Assembly (NCBI GenBank): GCA_029532415.1
Contig: JAQOTA010000046.1
Coordinates: forward strand, 1,612,001 to 1,676,000
Direction: 5' to 3'
DNA: 64,000 bases
Source of the DNA: Marasmius tenuissimus
Lineage: Eukaryota; Basidiomycota; Agaricomycetes; Agaricales; Marasmiaceae
Position numbers and translations under genes: made by a program
Notes under the pieces: model-generated
What the model saw: only the letters and a program-made list of their open reading frames with translations
Database searches by the model: none
What the model was told of the DNA's origin: nothing
Part shown: piece after piece, positions 11,827 to 22,440 of the stretch
How the letters are laid out: the number at the start of each line of letters is the position of its first letter
Numbering within the stretch: the first letter of the stretch is position 1

Positions 11827-11947
11827 GGCCGCCTGGCGAAATGGCATCGCGTCTGACTACGATGCATGTCATGTGCGTTCGGACTCGTCACTCAGTCCCC
11901 CTTTCATCCAGATCAGGAGATTGCAGGTTCGACCCCTGCGGTGGTCA
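11827..11947 (+). tRNA. tRNA-Arg(ACG), 49-nt intron
   Basis: Exons identical to the other copies; the intron (11863-11911) is the longest of the six. B box GGTTCGACCCC is intact. Divergent partner of the copy at 11496-11599. Confidence 0.93.
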
Positions 11948-12513
11948 TTGGCACGACCAGTAGAAAGAACTCCTTTTTCTGTTTTTTTTTTTTTTTTCAG
12001 AGACATTTATATAAACCTTTTCTTCACTTACTGTACTTATTATCCGACTCCCTTACCCGAGTCCCGACTTCTCTTCTCTATTGCCTTGCCTTCAAACAGA
12101 GAACTACTCAAAAGGAAGACTCCGACAATAATCTAAGCACCAAGAAACGAAGACATCAAGTCTCGTTCCTACATAACATTCCAATTCGACAATTCGACAA
12201 CGACAGTAGACTAAATCAATAGCTACGTTAGAGACAGGGATATACCGATACATCACAGACTTTCAAGATATGTACAAAACCCAACCGAGAGCAAAAGGAA
12301 AAGAAAGCCAGGGGTTACGTTCAACCATCAGTGGGGGGGCATAAAAAGACGTATCAACGCGTAAAAGAGAAACAGAGACCGATCTAGGTGTAAAGAGTGA
12401 AAAGATGCCGCAAGCAGCGTTAAACGCCCACCGATGGAACCCACGTTATATGTGATATCAAACCGAGAGAAAGCGGAAAAGAGAGAGGTAGCGGAAAAGG
12501 AGTCGGGAGAGAT
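11948..12513. other. Spacer between tRNA-Arg and the AA9 gene
   Basis: No gene seen. A T-run of about 18 nt at about 11980-11998, just after the tRNA, is a plausible Pol III terminator. The rest is likely the 3' region of the minus-strand AA9 gene. Confidence 0.4.
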
Positions 12514-14046
12514 TTAATGAATAACCCTCCTGCCAAACAACGACCTCTGCTGGTGTGCGTGGACAGCAGCCTTCTTCACCTCAGCAGCAACAGCTTGAGC
12601 GGGGACTTGACGCTTGCCAACAGTAGCACCGTTGTTGACGGTACGTTTGGCCTTGCGAGAACGACGGCAGGTCTTGCCGGACGAACCAGAAGTGCTGTTG
12701 CCAGAGTTCTGGTTCTGAGACTCGCCTTGGTTGGAGTTGTCGTTCGAGTCGTTGTTGGAGGCGTCAGTGTTGCCTTGGTCCTGGTTCTGGTTATCAGTCG
12801 AACCCTGGTCCTGGTTCGACTCGCCGCTGTTGTTGTTGTTCTGGTCGTTGTTGTTGTTGTTATCGCCCTGGTTCTGGTTGTCGGTCGAACCGTTGTTGTC
12901 GTTGCTGCTGTTGTTGTTCTCCTGGCCTTGGTTGGAGTTGTCAGTCGAACCCTGGTTCTGGTTCTGGTTCGAGTTGTCGGTGGTGGAGTTGCCGGCGTTG
13001 TTCTGGTTTCCAGCGGCCGCACCGTTGTTGTTGTTGTTGCTCGAACTGCCAGAGGAACCACCGGTCCAGAGCTTAGGTCCAGGCTCGTTGAACGATTTAG
13101 GCGAGGTGAAGACGCTGTACTTGGCGAGGTCTCCGTTGGTTTCGTAGAGCCTACAAGGACGCAAGGATATTAGCACGGAAAGGATACAAAGAAAGATGAA
13201 AAGAAACACTCACGATCCAGCCTTGGTACCAGCAGGCAACGAAGTATCACCACCGTTCTCGATCTCAATCTGTGCACAGGAGACGTAGGACTGAGGGCCC
13301 GAGGTGTTGTCTCCATCGCGCAAAGGGTTGTGGACGGCGATCATCTCAGAGCGGACGATGTACTGGCCGTTCTTGAGATACCCTCGGGGATGTTGTGGGT
13401 GTAGCTGGAGCCGTCTTCGACGAGCTGAGCCATGGCCCAAACGCCTTCAGTCCTGTAAGGCTCGGACTTGGAGTTCATAGCGTTACGGAGCTGGTCGGTG
13501 ATGGAACCGCCGTTGAGACCGCTGTACTGGATCTTGACCCAGTCGAGGTCGGCAGCGTTGGCGTAGTGCGACAGTCACCGTTGCAAGAGGCGATGTAGGT
13601 GACAGTCGGGCCCATGCTGCGTTCCGTTCCAGGGTCAACAACGATCTCGAGAAGACGAGGAAGAGGGGAAGACTCACGCATGAACCCAGCTACCGGCCTT
13701 GAAGCCAGCATTCGACAACTCGGGGGTAGCACCTTCCCACTCCCAGCGAACCTCATCACCTGGCTTAGCCTTGGCGACACCAGGCGCACCAGCGGCTTCT
13801 TCACAAGCCATCTTGTTGTCGTTGTTAAAGTCCTGGGGGAGGAGGTACGCTGGGGACGAGGCCTGGTAACCTTTGCGGATGGGAGTGTTCTGGTTCTTGG
13901 CGTCGCCGTCAAAGTAAATGTTGGGCGCGTCGTACCATGTGCCAGCAATGGAGAAACCTTTGGCCTGGCCGTGGGCAGAGACGAAGAGAAGTAGCAGGGA
14001 GGAGAGATAAGAGAGAGAGAATAGGGAGGAATGTTGTAGAGAGCAT
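12514..14046 (-). CDS. AA9-type lytic polysaccharide monooxygenase with Asn/Gln-rich tail, reading frame broken in three places
   Basis: Copper LPMO of the AA9 type, predicted to oxidise cellulose or related glucans outside the cell. Exons: 14046-13678, 13616-13214 and 13150-12514. The mature protein would start at His of HGQAKGFSIAG; the second copper His is in WVHAMGP; QSYVSC resembles the AA9 axial-Tyr region. Comparison with the intact paralogue at 31222-32680 shows three frame breaks: in a CT repeat inside the signal peptide (about 14005-14025), after CNGDC (near 13572), and near IPEG (about 13380-13390). Each break is one short indel in a simple or homopolymer-like context. Total length is 1409 nt, not a multiple of three. 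The tail (about 150 residues) is Asn/Gln/Ser/Gly-rich and ends with a basic CRRSRKAKR segment and further residues to GRRVIH. It is either a recent pseudogene or a good gene with assembly indels. Confidence 0.75.
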
Positions 14047-14243
14047 CTTTCTTCTTCGTGGAGAGTGTGGGTTTCTAGTCGTCGGATTCAAAGATAGTGA
14101 GGTGCGTTTGAGGGATGTAAAGACTGGTTTGGATGAGTAAAGCCTTTAAAAGAGAGATACAGACGAGCTAGAAGAGAAGAAGAGAAGAAGAAAAAGGAAA
14201 GCGTTGAAGGAGGGTGGGAAACCTGGTTCAAACTTTGTGAGTC

Positions 14244-14251
14244 TATTTATA
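14244..14251 (-). promoter_or_regulatory. Probable TATA box of the broken AA9 gene
   Basis: Reads TATAAATA on the minus strand about 200 bp before the ATG at 14046, leaving a long 5' leader. Confidence 0.4.
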
Positions 14252-15571
14252 CCCAATCAAGAGGGGCCCGGTGGAGTGCCGTTGCCAGGGGATGTTGCTT
14301 ATTGTTTGTACACAGCTACCGGTATTTCCGCACCGCACGAAATTTTTCTTGACACCAAAAATGGAGAAAGGGGCCTGACTTGTGCCACTGCACTCGCCTC
14401 GAACCCGAATGAACAGAGGCCAATCAACCTTGCTCTCTCCTGCTGGCAAGGTTCCTCCAACTCCTTTCCTTTGTTTCTCGCACCAGAAGACCAGACTGTT
14501 CCCGACTCGTCCACGTAGAATCCCGTTAACGTAACCGAATAAAGCCTTCAACCTGTCGTGTCCAACCAGGTCCAACCCTACAAAAAGCTTTTCATCTCCG
14601 GTCTACCAAGCCCTTTCATCCCCTTTCAAAACATTGCTCGCTGCATGCCGCTCAACGATCGAATATTCCTCCCGATCCCCTTGACACCCGTCTCATCGCA
14701 AGTAGCAACCGCAGTGCCGTTCCTGAGACATGAGGCTCACCGCAGTCACCGCAAGAAAAACAGTGCGAGTGAACGCTCTTTCAGAGTTCCTGTGTAAGGA
14801 TTGTACCCTAGGTCAAAGACAACAAAGGACTATTCGCTGCTTCAACTTTGTGCCTCTGTACCCTTCGCAGCCTCTTCGTCTACGAGTGACCTATTTTTAA
14901 CATGACTCACTTACCTTCTCACTCCAATGATTTACGAGTACCCGACGACCGGCGCCTGCTGAACCCGACTGGTTGCAGACGTCCTCTTCGTGGCATTCTC
15001 GCTTTCCGAACCGGCCGAAATATATTGACAGCCTTCTGGCCTCCAGCGAGGATGCAACGAGGGTGTGTGTTAACGTTCAGCTCCTCTCGTCGCGAAGATA
15101 CAGGTGCATGAGCTCCATCATCTATGAGTTTATCCAAAAATGATGCATGAACGTCGAGTAAAAGGCTAAAGCTTACCGATCCGGTCCTTCGGAGTACCTA
15201 CAGGACAAGGCGTGCACTTGCTTCATAAGTGACGAACCGGCAAAGTCCTTTCATAAGTAGGTTAGCTAGCTCTAGTGTGAAACGTTTTTAGAATTAAATA
15301 AAGTAGAACTTTGGGAGGAAGAGCTCCACAGAACTACTGGAGTAGTAAGAAACGCAATCCTTGCGTTCTCCTCGCGTTCTCTGTCCGACCAGTCGCTCGG
15401 TTGCACAACACAACACCCGGATTCTCAACGCCACCTCCACCCTTCTCCGACTTCGGAACTCGGGCTCATAACCACAGGCAAGCCTTCTTACGCCTATTAT
15501 ACGTCTGAGAGTAAACAAAACCGCGCATTCTTTTGCTATACAAACAAAAAAAATCAAGCTTTAACACACAG
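14252..15571. other. Spacer between AA9 gene and tRNA-Arg
   Basis: No recognisable gene, only short unsupported frames. The part near 14.25-14.6 kb is probably upstream regulatory sequence of the AA9 gene. Confidence 0.35.
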
Positions 15572-15668
15572 TGACCACCGCAGGGGTCGAACCTGCAATC
15601 TCCTGATCTCGATGTGCAGTGTGAAGAATCAATCGTAGTCAGACGCGATGCCATTTCGCCAGGCGGCC
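15572..15668 (-). tRNA. tRNA-Arg(ACG), 25-nt intron
   Basis: Same exons and fold as the other copies, minus strand. Head-to-head with the copy at 15906, with 237 bp between 5' ends. Confidence 0.93.
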
Positions 15669-15905
15669 AGATAAAAGTTTGGTCTACTGGCTTTTCTCAT
15701 ACCGGTGTGTTTCGACCGGGGTTCGGGATATCTTGACCTCCGACTCCCGATGGATTGTCTATTGGTGGGAGTGGTGCATCTGACGCGATCTGCCAGATAT
15801 GCCGCAGCAGATCCTCTGTGGGTACGGTTTGGCATATAGTTGACCGGATCAGATATTCAAACGATCTGAGTCTTTGAGATGACCACATGTTTTAGTCTAT
15901 CGAGT

Positions 15906-16005
15906 GGCCGCCTGGCGAAATGGCATCGCGTCTGACTACGATATCCTTGGGTTAAGTATACCGTACATCATCAGGAGATTGCAGGTTCGACCCCTGCGGT
16001 GGTCA
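15906..16005 (+). tRNA. tRNA-Arg(ACG), 28-nt intron
   Basis: Same exons and fold; intron of 28 nt after the base following the anticodon. Divergent partner of 15572-15668. Confidence 0.93.
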
Positions 16006-16759
16006 ATACCTGATGTTCAAGTTTTTCTTTCTTTGCCTTTTCGTTCTTTTCTTCGAGTCCCAGTATATGTATACGGTAGTCAAGTCCCCAGTAAAGGTCG
16101 TGAAACTTGTTACTCTCTGAGATATGCGAGTTCTTTTTTCTTTTGGTCTTTCGAGCCTTCCGGTAGACGATAATGGTCAAAATAGGAAACTCGATATTGA
16201 TTCACTTGCTGGCGGTGGACTGGTGGTTTGAACTCTTGTGGTCCGGGCTCCTTCTGATGTATTACTTGGTTCGGCATCATGCGTTGAATGTGTGAGGGGA
16301 CATATTTGAGTAGGAGTAACATGTAATCTGGACGGGATAAATACTGAGATAATAAAGGTCGGGAGAATTCACATCATCCATAGTGTGGCACGGTGCCGCG
16401 TGTAGGTCATGGCCCAACTTGGCGTTCATGAACGTCGAACTGTATGCGTCTGACTTATCAAGCGGAACTCAAGGTAATGAAAATAATCGGAGTTCGCGGC
16501 AGTGATCCGGCTAGACGGGACTATGTCAAGTTCAGATTGAGCCAGGAAGACTGTTTCCACCTACAATCTTGCCCTCTTCAGCTGCACTACTAATTGTCAG
16601 TCGTGGATGCACCAACGTCAAAACTCCTTAGTTGAACTGTCTCCCCACTCGCCACAAGGATTCCTTGTTTGGATGATTGCCTTCGGATATGAATGATGGC
16701 GCGGCTGGCAATCATGGAGTGAAGCACTCTCTGAATGCTGGAAACCGGGGAGTCAATGT

Positions 16760-18198
16760 TTTAGAGATAGAAAACAAGAGGTGCACAGGTCAACCACGTA
16801 CGAGGTGAGAATGTAGGTGTGGCGCTGTGTTGCGTCGGACGGTCAGCATTATATGAGCAGAAGACCGTGAGACTCAACGAACCGCATCCGTGGTAATCAG
16901 GATGATATTGACCATGGAAAATACTGTTGGACGCACACAGCAGAGAAAATGCGATCAACATGCAGAACTTGTGTATGCGGGCGTCAGTTTGAAGCTTACA
17001 GAAGAGAATGGCGAAGAATTTGATGCCTGACAGAAAGTTGAGTACCTTGAATCTTTGTGGTTTTCGTATGACTCACCGTCCTGATAGATGACTCTCACGA
17101 CACCGGGCCTTCCACCTCCACGATCTAACCAGTGGTCGTAGTTAGAGCGCGTCGTTATTCGATCGGACATAAACCTCACAGGCTTTGACGGCCGGGATCA
17201 TCATCAAAATAAAAGTCACTAATACGTCGTCAACTTCGCCACGTTCGAGATGGTTTGAAATGCCTCACCCGTATCGTAAACCATAACCATGGTCCAGGTC
17301 AAGTATTGGAAGTTATTACTCCCCGTAAGGAAACAGCCCTCCCAATTGGGGATAGGGAAAGGTATTTCATCGACTAGAATATAGCCGTCAGTAGTCACCT
17401 TCAATCGTAGCATATGTGATGTCAAAATCGCGACTCACATTGAATCCCTCCGATGAACTTCCAATTGGAAAAAACAATCGTAGCGAAACATCCAGTGTAA
17501 ACCACGCCTAATACAACTGTGATATATATGTTTCGTCCCCAAACTGCCCACACCCGCAGCGTCATCAAGCCTAGCATGACAGGGGGGGAAACATGAAGTT
17601 ACAGTAGAGTAGACATTGACAAAATGAATTTGCTCCTGCTTACCCTCCGAGAGAAGGAGTCCCACAAATGCCGACCCTGTACAAGCGTTTTTAGATAACG
17701 AAGAAGAAACCCACGGGCAAGAACAGACATCCAATAATCCTGGTGACGACGAGACATGACCCCGGGTCATGTGGATATCTAACTAACGAACCTCGAGTCA
17801 ACTTCTGGATTTGAAGGGCGAGAGATAGATCAAGACCTACGATATATCCAGAGCCCCACGGAATCCATAAAGGGTAGATATCTTTGTAGTAAGTAGATTA
17901 CTTTGACTGACGTGCAGGGCGACACCCATATATAGCGCAACTCCAGATTCAGATTGAGAATTGTGTCGTAGGCGTAGAGAGTGGCCGCGCCAACTTGCAA
18001 GGTTGGGCTCGGAGGTCAGACCAATAGTGCCTGCGACATGAATGTCATTGCCACCCGTACCTTGCACAGACTATCGCATGATGTCAGTTCAGGGACCCGG
18101 AGAGCGGCATATGAGCGACCTACAACAAATAAACGAATTTGGGCGAAGATACCGGCAAGGAGTAACAGGACCTCTTCCGGGGACATCGAGTTTTCCAT
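16760..18198 (-). CDS. DUF6533-type multi-pass membrane protein (approximate multi-exon gene)
   Basis: Several minus-strand exons together resemble the Agaricomycete DUF6533 family of unknown function. In order: MSPEEVLLLLAGIF (start Met at 18198 or the internal Met), LYAYDTILNLNLELRYIW (about 17990-17940), VIYLLQRYLPFMDSVGLWIY, NACTGSAFVGLLLSEG, LMTLRVWAVWGRNIYI followed by a hydrophobic segment, DEIPFPIPNWEGCFLTG, LTWTMVMVYDT, then IYQDGIKFFAILF and FSMVNIILITTDA. These form several likely transmembrane helices. Most exon joins have good GT and AG sites. The first join does not: a donor seems to lack one base near 18120. So the gene may be slightly damaged, and its ends are uncertain. No function is known for the family; it probably sits in a membrane. 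Confidence 0.6.
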
Positions 18199-20564
18199 CG
18201 TTTGGAGGGGGGAGCTTGAGCTTTTGGCACATATTACTTACCCGGTTTTATCTGTGCTTCTGCCCATGACTCCTCCTCTCGAGCTTGGGGAAAGAATCAG
18301 TGGTGTTCGTCTCGGTCATGGGTGCCTTTCATGGAACAAAAATCAACGAAGATCAACTCGAGATTGACGTGATGGTGATTTGACGGAGGTAGGGCAGTCT
18401 TGGCGCCACTCTCACATCGATTGCGTCCCCTAAGCATTCCAGATGATCAACACATTGATCAGCAATGGAGACAACACCTCCTGAGGATTTTTATACAGCC
18501 TTTGTCCAGAAGGTGATCGTTAACAAGCCAAAATGCTTGAAGGGTGGAGTTACCCGCGAGCAGCGCTTGTCCTCATGTTTGTCCCCAGAAGCGGTTAGGA
18601 TCTGATCTATGAAAACCAAGCTTGGACATTGATATCGATCTGAAGAATCACTGGAAAATTCCGGTGATTCGTGAAATATGCATGAGCGATGTCTACCTCC
18701 ACACAGTCGAACGAATCCGGAAACCAACTTCATGATAGTAAGTCGAATTTGAGGAAGGAAAGCGGTAGTCACTATGCTCTGTGCTCAAATGACATTGCGG
18801 AAGTCATCTGCAATTGGTGTTAAAAGACTGATGATCAGGAAAAACAGATGAACCCTACCGTTATTCGTTCCCCAGAAAGACCCTGTTCAAGTCAAGGGGT
18901 CCCGGTCAGTCATGAGGCATATTTCCTAGAGGCCCGACATCACAGTTGAGATTCTTCAGCGGTGTGGATTGGACTCCTCCAAGCACAGCATACCTTGAAC
19001 CGCAAATGACACAAAAAGTTGTGTTTCTGACCCGTGAAGCGCGCGAGTCAAACCCCAAGATTGGAAACAGTAGATGCCGGTGGATGGTGGTACTAGGTGA
19101 ACTTCCGAGTACGGAGCTTACCGTACACGGACCTGGCACGGTGGGAATCCGGCCTTTGGATCCGAGGAGCACATGTTTCGGAGTCGACTCCCGAACGATG
19201 CCTGGAACGCTGACGGTGGTACGACCAATTTGGACAAGATCGGATGGCTCTGGATCCCAAAAGGCTCAAAGAAAAGTGAGCGTGTACACTGATGTGCAGG
19301 GCCTCGGGCCTCAAACGTTCATGACATGTGCCTGATGCTGCTAGTGGTACTCAGGAGTCAGGCTATGCCTCTGGACGACGAAGCGGCCCCATAACCGAGC
19401 CCAGGCCGCTGATCATCGAAAGGATTGTTACTGAAAAGGTTAGTTCAGCATCAATGGGGACATTTGAGGAGCCACTTGTTGTACCGGAGTTCTTGACCTC
19501 CTTTGGATTGTAAATGTTCTCAGGCGAAAGAAACCATCGATGGGAGTAATGATGAAAGTTTGGCCCCATCTTTCGCGTCCATTTTGAGCAGAAACTGAAA
19601 ATGAGGGGTGATAAGTGCCGATATCGTCCCCGGATCCTTGGAATGACAGACACGAGAGCAGGGCTTCGAGGTCTGAAAATACTCCAACTCGCAAGTCGTG
19701 GCATAAGATACCAGAGGAATTGCCGCGTGATCATATTCTTGGGTATCAAAACTGGGTGGGCGTGAAAAAGGGCGATGATGGATACCACGACGCACATACG
19801 GTCGGTGTGGCTTATGACGCCTGCAAATGGCACAATATGCGAGTAGAGGGAATTTGGTGATGTCTTGACAGTTCCTGTGGTGGAAAAGTGCAAGATTTCC
19901 ATGAGTTGTATAAAGCGGGGCACGTATTGATGCTCGAGGAACCGTATGACTGTGGGCATAGTCTGTTTCACCCGAAGCCTTCTCAATCAACCTCTCGAAG
20001 TCTTCGATGGCCAATGCGTTGACGAATCCAGCTGCTGGTTCCTGTCGGTAGAATACAACCTCCTAATCAATTGGGTCCGCTGTAAAAATGGGGAAAATAA
20101 GATTCTGTCTTGATTCAACGGGGTGTATAGTATATGATGGCGCGAGTGTGCACTTTGGATCAAACTTGTGGATTTTCTCCGGGTGTATAGAGTTACGGGT
20201 GGTGGTGTGGCGTGGAAAAAGTGAAAGTCGGGAAATTTGATAGACTGATCGCCGCATGCTCAAATCATGCGTGAATTCGAGTTGATGACTTCGACTTGTC
20301 CGGAAGATCACAAAGATGAGTGAGAATTGGGATCTATAAGTTAGAAGCGAATAAAGATATCGTTACAATAACAATAAGAGTCACCGAGTCCGAATGTGTA
20401 CGGTGTAAGTAAAGTCTAAGAACGAACGAAAGTAGTAGGCGGTAAAAGAGTGTAGAAGGATCTTTGTTTGAGTCTTGAGTGTCCAAAGACTGAGATGCAG
20501 GAAAGGAAGCAGAAACTGGAAACGCCTGCAACGTCCATCCATTCCAAGTCCAAGTCCTCGGTGC
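18199..20564. other. Spacer with unsupported frames between DUF6533 gene and CDA4
   Basis: Minus-strand frames of 207 codons (19986-19363) and 164 codons (20014-19520) overlap each other and lack motifs, a consistent intron chain or paralogue support. One may be part of a decayed gene, but I cannot support a product. Confidence 0.35.
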
Positions 20565-21602
20565 TCAACACTGCCAGTTTCCCTGAACAATAAATCAGCA
20601 CGTTGGTCGTTCACAAAGGTGGTCAGGAGAATGAATAGGGTTGGCAGGAGATGAGGCCGACGCGTGAAGACGGAACAATGAAGTACTCACGTTCTCCGGG
20701 GACCCAACATTCTGATACGGCTGCTCACCGAGGCATTCCGCCACAGTGACCATCTTGTACCCACGTTCATTGCACCATTCAACGACTTGCCCTAGGACAT
20801 TGTATGCGGTATCGTCTGTCAACGGAAGGGGGGAAAATCGAGTGGCGTGACGGATGAACTAGATTTTAGCAAGCGTCCCGAACAATCTATAAAGGATACA
20901 AACATACAGTTGAATTCGTGGTTCAAAGTAAGCACACCCTTGGTCCTAGATTCGATTTTCGATAGAACTTCGTCATAGTTGGAGAGGAGCCGTTCGGCGG
21001 AAGGACGAGGGCTGGCTGAGTCACCAGAGCTGCACACAAAGAAAAAAGACGCGTCGATCCCGCGCCTAATTCACCATGAACACGAATTCGAGAACCACTC
21101 ACTCAAAGTCCCAAATAACGATCTTCTCCCCTCTCTCAGCAGCAACCTCCCTCACCAAATCGTTATAACTCCCAAACGGTGGTCTCATGAACGCAGGCGT
21201 AACACCCGCAATCCTCTGTAACGCCTGCTCCACCTTTTGGAACTCATCGTGCAACTGATCCCTCCCCATCGTGCTCAGATCACCATGCGACCACGTATGC
21301 GAAGCCAATTGATGGCTTTGGCTGTGGACGTAACGGATCTTGTCGGCGAAATTGTAGATACAGCGCGAGTTGTTACCGTTGAAAAAGAATGTGGCTTTGC
21401 CTCCGGCATCGTGGATCGTGTTGGCAATTTTTTCGATGTAATCGTAAGGTCCGTCGTCGAAGGTGAGAGCGACAGTGTCAGGGACGATGCACGACGTGTA
21501 TACGGAGGCCAATTGGCGCTTGTCGTTTGTGTGGGTGCCGTTGTGGGCGAGAGCCACGGTGGTGATGGAGAGAAGGGCGGTAAAGACAGTGGAGAGTTTC
21601 AT
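20565..21602 (-). CDS. Chitin deacetylase-like CE4 polysaccharide deacetylase, copy 4 (CDA4)
   Basis: Exons 21602-21103, 21029-20908, 20815-20691 and 20582-20565 give 765 nt (254 aa), unbroken. Signal peptide MKLSTVFTALLSITTVALA, then HNGTHTNDKRQ. Catalytic motifs TFDDGP, HTWSH and RPPFG are present, with the Asp after WDF. It is the most diverged copy: exon 2 is 6 nt longer (SKIESRTKG replaces the usual LLWDIRPNN region); the conserved NGNNW is NGNNS; SQGHQ is SQSHQ. The stop codon is TGA, where the others use TAA. These changes near the active-site face could alter activity or substrate, which is inference. It shares its promoter block and upstream flank with CDA1. Confidence 0.92.
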
Positions 21603-21682
21603 GATTGGCGGTGGGTATGGTAAGGAAGGGAATGAGAGAGGGACTATGAGGAGAGAATGTGGAGTCCTGTATCAGAGGTTAC

Positions 21683-21790
21683 CTTATATACTTAAGGACA
21701 AAGGCCCAGCCACTCGCGCCTCTCAGCCTCAAAAAATTACGATCGGTTCTTGTTTCTGGCATGATGTCGGTTTAATGGACACTTCTCACT
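21683..21790 (-). promoter_or_regulatory. CDA4 promoter block with TATA box
   Basis: TATATAAG on the minus strand at 21690-21683, about 80 bp before the ATG. It is preceded by GGCTGAGAGGCGCGAGTGGC, almost identical to CDA3, and a CCGACATCATGCCAG element matching the other CDA promoters. Confidence 0.65.
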
Positions 21791-21799
21791 GGGTAAAAC

Positions 21800-22440
21800 C
21801 ACGTTTAGTTGCCGAACTGAGCTGTGAAGGCTGACTCACCGGAAAACCCCCGTGGACCCAAGTTGACATCGAGGTCTGTGTGGAGCTCAGGTTTGATGAG
21901 AGCAGTACACTTGGGATTTGTGCAGCTTTCGATGACACCGGGCTCTGGGCGCGAACGATCAGACGTTATTCCTCCATCTTTCTGGACTGGGTTGAGATGG
22001 CTAGGTAGTAGACCGGTGTGTTCTATGCACTGAGACTCGAGAGGAAGGGGACACAGCGAGCAAAACCAAGGATGCCAAGCGAGTCCAGTGTCGAGCTAAG
22101 GGTCCTGCTGTTCGGACGAAGTTCACGGATCATTTGAAACGAGATAACGTCGTCCGTTCGAATCTTCCGGTCAACCAAATGAAAGAAGAACGACCCCATT
22201 CTTTGTTCGGTCCACAATCTGGGCTCTGTAACGACTACAATTGAGAAATGAACGCGTAAAACCTCTGAACCTGGAAGCTCCACTAGTGAATGCATTCCAG
22301 TGAAACAATCATTGATGTTCGAGATGAAGCGAACGAGCGAAGTACTAAGGAAAAATAAAGCTGTTGTCATCCTCGGCAAAATAGGCTAGAGTCGTCTCCT
22401 GAACCCATTTGAATCTTATCGCTTACCCGGGAAGGTCTGT
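21800..22440 (-). repeat. CDA-upstream flanking block, copy at CDA4
   Basis: Matches the flank of CDA1 (1620-2640) and, in part, of CDA3. It includes a 118-codon minus-strand frame (22379-22023) ending ...TLSSTLDSLGILGF...SSLSA, whose C-terminal part recurs at CDA3. A GT donor-like site follows GGGGTTTTCCG at about 21840 in the same position as at CDA3. This may be a real small gene in one copy and relics in others; the product is unknown. Confidence 0.45.

Noticed and set aside
12517..13173. Long antisense and alternate frames through the AA9 Asn/Gln tails (also 31162-31925)
   Set aside because: Trinucleotide runs (AAC, CAG, GGC) stay open in several frames; the Asn/Gln frame joins correctly to the AA9 domain, the others join to nothing.
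19363..20014. Overlapping 207- and 164-codon minus-strand frames
   Set aside because: No motif, no consistent intron chain and no paralogue; they could be chance or a relic, so no product is claimed.
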